Shown here: positions 34,954 to 47,200 of the stretch, in pieces
Layout of the letters: each line of letters opens with the position of its first letter
Numbering within the stretch: position 1 is the stretch's first letter
Assembly: GCF_020520425.1 (NCBI RefSeq)
Contig: NC_079488.1
Span: 89,819,285 to 89,883,284, forward strand
Direction of reading: 5' to 3'
DNA: 64,000 nt
Source of the DNA: Spinacia oleracea
Taxonomy: Eukaryota > Streptophyta > Magnoliopsida > Caryophyllales > Amaranthaceae
The notes under the pieces: model-generated
Told to the model about the DNA's origin: nothing
Database searches by the model: none
The model's input: the letters and a program-made list of their open reading frames with translations, nothing else
Translations under genes and position numbers: made by a program

Positions 34954-36597
34954 CGCAATTTTTTTGCTATACCCGGGTACAGCCAAAGCTGGCTGTACCT
35001 CCATCCAAAACGATGTCGTTTTGTGTTGTTTAAAATGAACATTAATATACTGGTACAAAAATGAACATTTACTATTTTGAAAATGAACATTTATTTATTT
35101 ATTTGGAATGAACATTTACTATTTTGGAAATGAACATTTATTTATTTATTTGGAAATAAACTACAAAAATGAGCATTTACTATTTCGGAAATTAACATTT
35201 ATTTATTTATTTGGAATGAACATTTACTATTTTGGATATGAACATTTATATATTTATTTGGAAATAAACAATATAGGCGCTTGTAAAAACATAAAAGACC
35301 AATGAAGTGAACAATTTCATTATGAACATTAACCATATATTTATTGTGAACAAACAAATAAACAAGAAAGAACAAATAATTCAACAAAAAAGAACAAACA
35401 ATATAAAAAAGAACATAAAATTCCAGAAAAAAGAACAACCAAAACAACAATTATGAACAATTTTATGATGAATTTTAAAGCCAACATGAAAGAACAAACA
35501 ATAAAACAAGAAAGAACAAATACTGGTACAAAAATGAACATTTACTATTTCGAAAATGAATGTTTATTTATTTATTTGGAATGAACATTTACTATTTTGG
35601 AAATGAACATTTATTTATTTATTTGGAAATACACTACAAAAATGAGCATTTACTATTTCGGAAATGAACATTTACTATTTCGGAAAAGAATATTTATTTA
35701 TTTATTTGGAATGAACATTTACTATTTTGGAAATGAACATTTATTTATTTATTTAGAAATAAACAATATAGGCGCTTGTAAAAACATAAAAGACCAATGA
35801 AGTGAACAATTTCATTATGAACATTAACCATATATTTATTGTGAACAAACAAATAATTCAACAAAAAAGAACAAACAATATAAAAAAGAACATAAAATTT
35901 CAGAAAAAAGAACAAACAATACAACAATTATGAACAATTTTATGATGAATTTTAAAGCCAACATGAAAGAACAAACAATACAACAAGAAAGAACAAACAA
36001 TAAAGCAAATAATTATTATGAACAAACAAATAGCAAGAAAGAACAAATAATTCAACAAAAAAGAACAAACAATATAAAAAAGAACATAAAATTCCAGAAA
36101 AAAGAACAAACAATACAACAATTATGAACAATTTTATGATGAATTTTAAAGCCAGCATGAAAGAACAAACAATACAACAATAAGTTTGATGAATGAATTT
36201 AAAAAACAACAAGAAATAACAAACAGTACAACAAGAAAGAACAAACAATACAAAAAGAAAGAATAAAAGATTAATGAAGAATTTATTATGAACATTAACC
36301 ATATGATTATTATAAACAAACAAATAAACAAGAAAGAACAAACAATATAAAAAAGAACATAAAATTCCAGAAGAAATAACAAAAAATACAACAATTATGA
36401 AAATTTGATGATAAATTTAAAAAACAACATGAAAGAACAAACAATACAACAAGATTTAACAATCAGTACAATAAGAATAAACAAATAGTACAATAAAAAA
36501 GAACAAACAGTCGACAAGAATGAACAAACAATATGAGCGCGTCGTTTTTGGGGTATAGCCAGAGCTGGCTGTACCCGGGTACAGCAGTCAGCAATTA
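34954..36597. mobile_element. non-autonomous Mutator-like element (MULE) with repetitive core
   Basis: 1644 bp flanked by the perfect 9-bp direct repeat GCCTTGTAC (34945-34953 and 36598-36606), the duplication size of Mutator elements. Terminal regions are inverted: both ends carry CTRTACCCGGGTACAGCC followed by a short palindrome (GGTACAGCCA-AAGC-TGGCTGTACC on the left). The core has no coding capacity. It is built of repeats of GAACATTTACTATTTTGG + AAATGAACATTTATTTATTT (35040-35760) and of AAAGAACAAACAATACAAC-type units (35360-36530), with a partial duplication of about 470 bp (35048 and 35521 begin the same way). Confidence 0.8.
35040..36530. repeat. tandem and higher-order AT-rich repeats in the MULE core
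   Basis: Head-to-tail units of about 45-50 bp containing TGAACATTTACTATTT, then arrays of GAACAAACAATA(CAA) words. The composite block occurs about 2-3 times, and ORFs on either strand are repeat translations (strings such as CLFFLVVLFVLSC) without meaning. Confidence 0.85.
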
Positions 36598-36606
36598 GCC
36601 TTGTAC

Positions 36607-36858
36607 TGTTGACCAGGATGCATAGGGCCACACCGGGCCAGACAACATTTTATGAAAACCATTGAAGTATTGTCCAACGAAGACGACTAGCAGCAGCGCA
36701 GCAACAAGTCACAAATGCAAGTAGGCGACGGCTAAAGGACGGAGCAGCAGTATTAACCAACAATAACATGTCTACTTCTCAATAATCATTTTTTTCCTAT
36801 CCAGTACGTACTAGTGTACTACTCGTCCTTCCAATTTCTACTCACGTAGCGTTATTGA
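36607..36858 (+). promoter_or_regulatory. promoter / 5' UTR region of the tRNA ligase gene
   Basis: 252 bp between the MULE and the first ATG. No clear TATA box was identified. CT-rich leader sequence continues into the coding start. The MULE therefore sits within 0.3 kb of the start codon. Confidence 0.45.
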
Positions 36859-39800
36859 ATGCTGGCTTCTTTTCGCAGACCTATTTCCCCCTTTTTCTCC
36901 TCCCGTCCCAGAACCTTCTTCTTCCTTCCCTTACCTCCTCGTTTTCTCGCTCTTCTTCGCTGCAATACTGCTGCAACTGTCTCTCACTCTCACTCAACCA
37001 TGCCGCGCAACAAAGTAATTGCTTGCTATTTCATCAACTTTTTGTCGAAATTATTTCAGAATTTTGATGTTTTGAATTTTAAGTTTGATCCTCTCGTTGT
37101 ATTCTCCTTGCTTGAATTCGTCATTGAGCATTGCTGCTGTTTGTTTATCTATTTTTAATATTTAATTTTTAATGTTGGTTATATTTTATCATCTCGCCGA
37201 TTCTCCGTTGTTCGAATTCTTCATCGAACATTGCCGCTGATTTCTATATTATTTCTATTTTTTTTTCATCTCGGCGATTCTCCATTGTTTGAATTCGTCA
37301 TTGAAAATTGCTGCTGTTTTGTTTTTTTGAGAAATGTGATATTCCGTATTTTATGGTTGTGCTTGTAGTTGTATCATACTGTAGCTGCTATGGATGTGTA
37401 TACTGAAATTTTCCTGAACAAAGAAAAGCAAATGTTGTGGGTGTCTAAACTTTTGTTGCGTTTCGATTTTCTCTACTGTGGTCTATATTATGGTCATGCC
37501 AGTATCATACCTGTTGTGGATGTATTTACTGAAATTTTTCTGCCAGAAGAGAAATAGGAAAATAAATATATAAAGCTAATAGTAGAAAGAGTATGTGTTT
37601 TACGGAGTAATTACTAATAACGCTGATTGAGTTTCTTAGGGATGCATTTTTCAAAGTTTGAAAAAATGTTTTGAATCTATGACTATTGATGTTTCAAGTT
37701 TTATCATGATTTTTTAAATTATTTTTGACAAACTCCTTGTTTGTATTTGTCATTGGGGAAATCTGCTGAACTGTTTTCTTTCTGTTTTTGGTTGAATGTT
37801 GTCTGAAATGATCATGCTTGTATTATACTCGGTAATTTATACCTGCTATGGATGAACTTTTTCTGTTTATTGTTTCTTTGGTGGAATGGGGTTGCACATG
37901 AATGGTGGATACATCATGTTAATGTTTTGATTTTAGGTTTATTGTTTTGTTCTTTGTAATTTGGATTTGAGTAGGGGAAGGGTGTAAATCGTAAGGAGGA
38001 AAAGTGGAAAGTAAAGTCAAATCCTGGTGTATCATCATCGACTGTAAGGACAGAAGCTGTCGTTGATGATCTTAGAGGGGTAAGCATAACGGAACAAAGT
38101 GGACAGACACATGCTCCTATTACATCGGATCAAAATCAGAGTGCAAGACCCGGACATACTGTGGTTTGGAAGCGCAAATCTTATGGAACTTTGAGTGGCG
38201 TTACAAATACTCCTGTCAATGAAGTTGCTGCTCAAAAGAAGACAAAGGAAGCAGAATCGGCTTCAAGTAAGAAGAACATGACTAATCTCAGTACATTATG
38301 CAGTGGAAAATTATTGGAGAACTTCACTGTTGACAACATCACTTGTTCACATGCCCAAATAAGAGCTACCTTCTATCCCAAATTTGAAAACGAGAAATCT
38401 GATCAGGAGGTATTATTTTATGTTGCTTTACTGCTACCTTTTATGTTCTCTTCTTAGGCCTGGCTATTTTAATATTTGTTGTATCCAGAAAATTTGCACA
38501 GTTGGTTCTATGCCAACCATTTTACACTATTTTGTGTTTTGATCTCCCAGTAACGACATTCTTACTGGTTTTTTGCTGGTTTATGTTTGGGAAACTCCCA
38601 TTTCCCCATGTACTTTATTGTGATTAACTCGTTATAGCATGCTTTGCTATAACAATTGTGGTGTGGGTATTCATATAATGTATGATGTGGCTTTCGAACT
38701 TTCTCACCCTTATATGAGTTTTTAGTATCTGGTCATATGTTATTCATATAGTGTATGATGTGGTGTTCGAACTTACTCACCATTGTATGAGTTTTTAGTA
38801 TCTGGTCATATGTTATTTCTGCCTCTTACTTGTTTTACAAGCACAGTTTGCATGGCTACTGCTAATTATTTGTTTCATATTTGTTTTCAGATTAGAACGA
38901 GGATGATTGAAATGGTTTCCAATGGCCTTGGCATTGTTGAGGTAAGGGACTAATTTTCACCTTATTCAATTATTATGAACATTTATCAACGCTTTTTATT
39001 CCAGCTCATAGGATATTAACATTGTGGCATTGAGTGCTTAGTTGCTTACAATATGTTTACAGTTACTTTTCAATTAATGCAGGTATCCCTTAAACATTCT
39101 GGGTCTCTTTTTATGTACGCTGGGCATGAAGGTGGAGCATATGCAAAGAACAGCTTTGGAAATATGTAAGTTTTCATTTTGGCTTGCGCTGTCAATATGT
39201 CCCCTTTTTTGACATACGATTTCTGATATATTCTCCCATGCTAATAGTGACGCAAAAGAAATAATTGCCATTGGCGGCTTAGTGAAGGGGAAGGATTTTG
39301 GGTTCTTGCCACATATTTTTGGAATATGTGCATTAATGTGATATAATAATCCTTTCTACTATCTGAAATAATAAGGAATGGAGGAGTTATCAGTAGGTAG
39401 TGACCGTAGTGTTTGAATCAATCTCTTTTGTGTAAAATGTATGCCACTGAAAATTTTCCCTGTTCTATTCTTTTGTTTAATTGCACTATGAATTTTTTTT
39501 TTGCTACAGATGGCATGTGTTAATACGGCATCATTATTCCACAGACAAGATTGAGACTCATTTACGCAATGAAAATGGCCTTTGTTTAGTTTTGTATTGC
39601 ATTGCTGGAGTGCTGGAGAAGAATCTAAAGAGCTTTCATTTTGGATATAGTAGATATTATTAATCCATAAAAATAATATAAATTCTGGAGAAGTAGCTCA
39701 TTGCTTATCTGGGCTAGTTTGTTAAAGCTATGTTCTACAGTCCTATGTTCTTATGACAGTTCTATAGTTGCTGTTAATGTCTGTCTGAGATAGACAGATA

Positions 39801-42800
39801 GTATATGTTGGAGTAGATTTGAAACCTTGTACATAATCTAGAATAATATCGAATTGTGACAGTTGTGATCCTTGAACAAATTTAGCAACTTCTAATGCTT
39901 CAGATGGGACCTGCATTCAAGTGATTTCACATCTTAGTTTACGGTAATTATTTGTCTAAATTTACTTGTGCAGATACACTGCAGTTGGTGTTTTCGTTCT
40001 TGGAAGGATGTTTCGTGAGGCATGGGGTATTCAAGCGAGTAAGATGCAGACAGAATTCAATGACTTTCTCGAAGTAAGCTTGTTATTTATCATTGGTTGG
40101 TGATGGTGTGTTAAAAGTTGAAATACCAACATTTATGGATGTCACAGTAATACTGGTTTCCTCTTTTTATTTTGGTGTAGTTGAATTTTTGCTAGTGCTT
40201 GCATGATGTTTGGGTATAGGGTAAAAGATAATGGTTGCGTGCAGTAGAAGAAGATTCTTGGTCGAGATATTATATTAAGTAAGAAGAGTGATTTGTATCT
40301 GAAATTTTGAAATTTTATTTTCAGCTTACTTCTTTTTCGATGGTCTTGGCCCACTCCTGTGCTAATAGTCTATAGATAAACTCACACATACACCGATACA
40401 TGTGTTGCTTTGCAACTCATTTGTTTGATACATAAATTGTTATCTTCTGCTACTTCAGTTTTGTAGAAAACGCAAAGCAATCAGTAGTTTGTAATTTCCC
40501 AAAGAAGAATAGAAGAGTGGTTGGTTTTCTATCAATTGACCTACTAAATATGGGTTTCGGAGTACGCCTATTTGGCTTTATGTTTATAATCCAAATATAC
40601 TATATGTGTCTTGTAGTTAAGGCTTTAAGCCAAGGAGTATATGACGACTGAAATGCGTGATTGATTTATACAGGGTATTTTTTCATATTGGTATTAAATC
40701 ATTCCTTCACACCTGTTATAAACACTATGACATTACCATGAAAGTGACCTTTGACTGTGCTCGTGATATACTGAATCTCAGATTACCTTTTATTAAAAGA
40801 TTATGTCCTAAATTTTTTACACATCGGGCAGAATAGGAGATGTTGATGTTAATTTTTCCTACAGTACCCTAGATTTATAGATCTATCCAGACCTTGTATG
40901 CTTCCTGCAATATCCTAACTGTAGCACACATAGTGACATTTACTATTTCCTTGGCAAACCATTAAAATATGAAACTGCCCCTTGACTTTACTGCTAACTC
41001 TTAAAGGTTCATTAGATTTCTGTATTCTCCTGTAGTGTAGTTTTTCTGCCACTGGAAGATGTCAATCCAGTCTAAGATCTTTTGCCTTGTGATAGGAGAA
41101 AGAGCTTAGCTAAAGGTTCTCTCTTTGTTGTCATTATGAAGACTGCAATGGTGTCATCTATTTTCATTTTGTGATTGTTTTTTTCTTTTAAATTCTGGTT
41201 ATGTCTGGATGCTTTCAATGAATCTTTTGAAGCTTTATGTGACATTCTTTTCAACTTCTGTCCTGTCAGAGAAGTCACGTGTGCGTATCTATGGAACTGG
41301 TGACTGCTGTCTTGGGTGATCATGGCCAGCGTCCTCTAGACGATTATGGTGGGAGGCTTTTTAATACTAAATAGTTATATGCTTTTGTCTTGTGTATTGG
41401 TCAATCATTGATGTTACCCATCTACAATAGATGATGAGCAGTTTGATCAATCATTGATGTTCAAAACATCTCAAAATGAGGGAAAACTAAAATTTTGAGC
41501 TAGTCCAGTGTTTTAAAGCACACCACCCAGATGCCAGTCAACTGTATTGCTGTGCCTTGATGCTTTGTACTTTGTGTTGTTTTTGCAGTTGTTGTGACCG
41601 CTGTTACGGAATTGGGTATAGGAAAACCGAAGTTCTATTCTACCCCTGAAGTAATTGCTTTTTGTCGGAAATGGCGGCTGCCAACAAATCAGATCTGGCT
41701 GTTCTCTACAAGGTAAATTCACTCTGGCTTTTTTTGTTTGGTTTGATTAGTGTTTGATGTATGTTTCATAGTTGCTGCGTGTAGCTTTTGTGCCGTGTTC
41801 CATTTCTTGTTGGCAACTTCTACAGATGTGGAAATTAGAGTGAAGGGAAGGAGTGGGGTGGGTCCATTTTTTAAATGTTTGGGTAATGCTCATAATAGTT
41901 AGCTTAAGCTTTAAGCAGGGGAAGGGAAGAGGATTGAGGAGGAATCAAAGAAGAGGCTTTTGCTGACCAACCCTCCTCTTATAGGTTGTGCTTCTGTTAA
42001 CCGATCCTTGCCCTGCCTGTTCATTTTCAGTCTTCATGGCTGACACCTTCCTACATTAACTTCCCAGCATTGCTGAGTTCCTTCTAAGGTGGAACTGTGG
42101 AACCACCAAGGCTTCAACACATCAGGCAATAATGGCACTAACTATGACTGAGAATACAATCATAGGAACAATTAACGAAGGAAAAAAAACCCAACAGGCA
42201 ACAGATAACAAAAAAGAGGGGACGCTCTCACGATGCTAGGAAATGCAGGGAAAGGGAGGTTGGAAAGAAAAAAACCAGAGAAGGGTCAAATTGTCAAAAG
42301 ATATTTGTACTGCATTTAGCAATTATGAAAATTAATGCCAGTTCAAAGCAGCATGTATGCCAATAATGCAGTGGCACAATTGGCACCGCAACATGGAAGA
42401 AGAATTATTCTTCCACATAGAATTTTTACACAACGTAGTTGCACCATACAATGTCACTCAAAAATAGCTCATTGAACTTTGTAACAGTTGCTTACTTCTG
42501 ATTTTTTTTCATGATGAATTTGTGCCTGCAGGAAGTCAGTGACATCATTTTTTGCAGCATTTGATGCTTTATGTGAAGAAGGAACAGCAACACCTGTATG
42601 CAAGGCATTGGACGAAGTTGCTGATATCACTATACCAGGTCCTCATTTATCACTATTTGGCATATAAGACTTAAGAAATAGAGATAAAACTGCTTGTTTT
42701 AGTTTAATCAATAGTACGATAGTGGTTAGGTTATTAGACTTATAGCTAGGCGTCTAGGCGGTGCTTGTCTAGTTGCCCATTTCGCCTTTTGTGAAGGCTT

Positions 42801-44187
42801 ATTTATATTCGTTTACTTAACGATCTTTTTGTGGACATAGAAGGGATTCTCATTAATTGTGCTTGTGGCCTTGTGGGTGTAGATACAATTGTCTTCTTAG
42901 CCTATCATTGATTTCATGCCATCGACATTTTCGATGTTCAATATGATTGGCATTCAAATTTAAAACATAAGCTTGGAAGTGATCCTTGCCTTCTATTTTT
43001 AGATGTAACACTTCTATTTTCATACTTGTCAATGCATATTTTCAACAATTAATATCTTAAATTATCAATAAGTAAAATTTGATATCTTGAAAATTTTGAG
43101 ACGAATCTAACATCCCACATGACTATGTTTTTCCTAAAGTATAAATCACCAAAAATTGAGAAAGTATAATGTTTGAATAGTGTAAAGAAAGGTTGCATCT
43201 AAAAACAACGGAGGAAGTATATTTTATTTTTACTTCTCCAGTCACATTTACTCTAGGGTGTATTTAAAGTAATCAAGTGAAAGTTCCAAAAATATCCTTC
43301 GTTATTTAAAATTGGGGCTCAACTATGACATAAATTAGTCGCTCTTGTTGGTTTTGGTTAATAGTGAATTAAAGGTAATATGGGAAAGTTCATAGTTTCA
43401 TGTTAAATAGGAAATTTCCCGAGGTAATGCTGTACTCAGACCATCTTTGTGATAACCCCCGTTTTTCACACCCTAATCTGTAATAAACCTCAAATACTGA
43501 TCGTGAGTGGCCTTATCTCAGGAATGGCATGGCAAGGGTACCTTAGGAAATTTCCCTATTTGTTATTAAGAGTGGACCATCATTTTGGGACACCACAAAA
43601 AAGATATGTTGCCTGTTTTAAAGGATGGTGGGAGTAATCAAGTAAGAAAATGTTGGTTAGATTTGGTTTAAGTGATACGATCTTGTTTAAACTGGGGAAT
43701 ACACGCTAGGATTAAACCCAACATGATAACTAAGGTCTCGAAGAACCCGGATGGATCTTTTTGCGATGGGTCATGGGTCATGGGGAATTTGGGTTTGCGG
43801 TGGATTTGTCTAATGAGCTGTTTACAAAGACAATTAAAGTTGGGTTGGATTTGCCGTTTAGGGGTAATCGTGTATAACCAGGAGTGTTTTTTCTTAGTTA
43901 TCCCTACAATAAGGCCACTCGTGATCCCATTGTGACCAAGCCCAACTCCATATTCAAAGACCAACATACTATCAGAAATTCGAGATAGTAGTTGGAATTA
44001 GTTTTGTATACTCCGTAGTAAATTCGTGTGGATAAATTTTCCGTGTTGATATAGAAACAGATGCAGGTGAAACTTTTGGTTTGTAATAGTATTAGGGAAT
44101 TCTCATGTTTGTTTTTTCCTGTGTGACAATTCTTTTTGCTCCATTGAAACAGGGTTTCTGTTTGTCTGATTGTCATATGAAATTCAC

Positions 44188-44249
<62 letters not shown>

Positions 44250-47200
44250 TTCTTTTTGTTTGGTTCTCTAGCTCCCAATTCTTCAATGCCTTAATTCTTT
44301 TTAAGTAATTTGTTTTCTCTACCCCTGAAATGTAAAAGTACTGAAATAATAGGATGGATTCATGGACCATAAGGCTCTGGGGGTGGGAAGATCAATGTGA
44401 TATACTGAATATAAAGAACTACTTTCACGTATACGGTATACATATCTTGAAGAAAATTGAAGCACTATTGAAGTCTAATCTTGAGTAATGGTTGCTCGTG
44501 CCGTGTGGTATTAACTGCTGGCAACTTTAGTTTATTACTTTGTTTTCTTGGGATGGTCTTCTGCATTGCTTCATTTCCATTTTTGTGGGATGGACACTGA
44601 CTAACAGAATGCTAGTTTACTCATATCTTTCCTTTTTCAGGAACAAAAGATCACGTAAATGTGCAAGGTGAAATTCTTGAAGGTCTAGTTGCTCGTATTG
44701 TAAGCCCGGATAGCTCCAAACATTTGCAGGAGGTTTTGAGGGATTGTTCTCCTCCACCAGTAGTAGGGGGTATGGTGCTTCGAACTTAGTGTGTACGTTG
44801 CAGTATGGTGTAATGTTTTGGTTATGCATTCCACATCTAATGACAAGTTTTTGTGGAATTGGTGTCTAATTCTCATGTGGTTTGGTAGACGGTCATCTTG
44901 TTCTCCAGTATAACAGCGTTGAAGCTTGCTCCATCTGTTGCCTCTTTTTGCTAAACAATTCGGTTTTTTATTCTTAAATGATTGTGCTACACTAGATCGA
45001 TTATTATGTTCTTTGTCCTAATTTTTTTATGTAGTGAAGGACAAATCTGAAAATCTCTAATCATTACCAACTCAAGGCCAATATTAACATACTTTCAACA
45101 TCACGTGTTGAGATATGGTCGAAATTGCAGTTCTGTCCCCTTTTCCCATTGGCTCGGCCGCTTGGCTGTGTTTATTATGTACTTCTTTTTTCCACGTTTT
45201 TCCTTCCAGGTGAACCTCTAGTATAAGCCTCAATGATTCTTGTCTTATTCCAGCTGAACCAGACTTGGGCCCAACGTTGCGGGAAATTTGTGCTGCGAAT
45301 AGATCTGATGAGAAAGAGGTGATATAACTTGTTCTTTTGCAGAATGTGGCAATTGGTCATTGTTGTTACTGTGCTGATTCAATTAAATTATCAACTGTCA
45401 TGCAGCAAATCAGAGCTCTTCTGCATGAAGTTGGTTCCTCCTTTTGCCCCAACTTTTTAGATTGGTTTGGAAAAGAGGCAGGTGATGTTTATTCCAAGAC
45501 TGCTGATAGATCTGTTATCACAAAGTTTTTGCAAGCTCGTCCGGCAGATTATTCAACTAAAACATTGCAGGTTTGACTAAATTATTTGCATTGACTATTT
45601 CCAGAATAGCTATTAATGATTCCCTTGTATCATGCTTGCATTGGTTTTCATGAGGATCATGGTGTTTACCACATCTTTCTGGAATACGGTCCCCACTTTC
45701 TCTTTTATGTGACTCCCTGACTGGTGATTGCATTGGATCTTCCCATGCTACCCTTTTCTATGTGCACCTATGGATTTGTAACAATCGATTTGATTTATGA
45801 TCTTTGTTTCTCCTTGAACATTTGAAGATGTATATTTTGGTCTAACTTATCACGTGATTAAAGTTTATAATGGTATATTGCCCCATTATTTAATGAAGTA
45901 GAAATAGAATCATAGAAGAAAACATTATCCAAATACTGAAAGACCAAAAGATATTTTCAACTTATAGCTATCAATTTTTGTGTGCCTTTAACTATATAGT
46001 ACCCCTTGTCATAAACCGTAATGATTTCTATAGTAATAGTCAACCCACGGCTAGCGAGAGGTGTTATAGTGAGGCAACCAACCTTCCTGCAATTGATTTT
46101 GACGTGTCTCCAGCATTATACCCACACTTACCTGAAAATAAATATAGTGCTTTCCTCCAAATAATAGAAAAAAAGTTGTTTTATTTAGGGTACGTTCTAT
46201 TCACCTGATTTTCTCTTATTTTTTCCAAACTTGTATTATTTGAACTTAACTCAACTTATTAGAACTTATCAAAACTTATTTAGTTATAAATTGAACTCCA
46301 TCTGTATCTTTTTATTCTATAACATATTATGTTTTGGGCGCCCCTTTTTATTTTTTCGATATTTCCTTTCAATATTCCACGAAAAGAATGTGCCCAAGTT
46401 TAATAAAGTTCTCAAACATTCTCAAACATTTATTTCACTTCACCATTCCCCATCCCATCCCATCCCATCCCATCCCTTCACTTCACTAACTCATTTAAAT
46501 AATGAGGAAATCAGAATTTTTATTATTTAATTACAAAAATAAAGGAATAAAAGCTTTTTTTTTTATTATGCTTAAATTCGCGTGCATGATATCTTTTGTA
46601 AAGAATAAAAAGGGACAGAGGGAGTACTTAAGTAACCCTTATTTTTCCTAAACTTATCTTATATGAACTTATCTAAACTTAACTCCTGAAATAAGTGGAA
46701 ATGAGATGGCCTTAGTAGCCCTTTCAAAGACAAAAATGATTTGGAATTTACATAGTAACCTGGTAAATGTGTACAAATTTTTCGTGATCCTGCATTTGAT
46801 TTGTAGTCACGTTTCATCTTAATTAGTCACATGGTGTATGCTAAAACATTTCACCCATGGGAATGTTGGCCGAAAGATAACATAACTTTGTAAACACACG
46901 TATTCTTTTGGAATCACTGTCAACAAATTTTGCCTAAAATAGGAACTCGTTTTAACATATACCATCTTTGTTTCATTATAATAGTTACGCTTTCTAAAAA
47001 TGGACGCATCAAACTAATGGTTATTTCTGTAACTATTATAGTGTATTGGAAATGAGAAGGTTCCACACATTTCAAGTCATATATTATTTCTGAATGTTCA
47101 GATGTTTATGAAAGGGAAATATTTTAGTGGTTGGTACATAACACAATCCACTATAACAATTTAGGGGTTGTTTGGTACAGTTGTAGATTAACGTTTTTTG

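Larger units (their letters stand above)
42639..44640 (+). other. RNL intron 8
   Basis: 2002-bp intron holding the decayed Stowaway and the CT microsatellite. ORFs at 43449-43967 on both strands show no known domain. Confidence 0.75.

Noticed and set aside
35199..36394. Hydrophobic ORFs in the MULE core that look like membrane proteins
   Set aside because: Repeat translation: the same AACAAA/TTTGTT units recur, and there is no start context or family match.
39481..39663. 60-aa ORF between RNL exons 4 and 5
   Set aside because: It does not match RNL; exon 4 joins exon 5 in phase without it.
43904..44308. Arg/Glu or Leu/Ser repeat ORFs
   Set aside because: Produced by the CT microsatellite in an intron.
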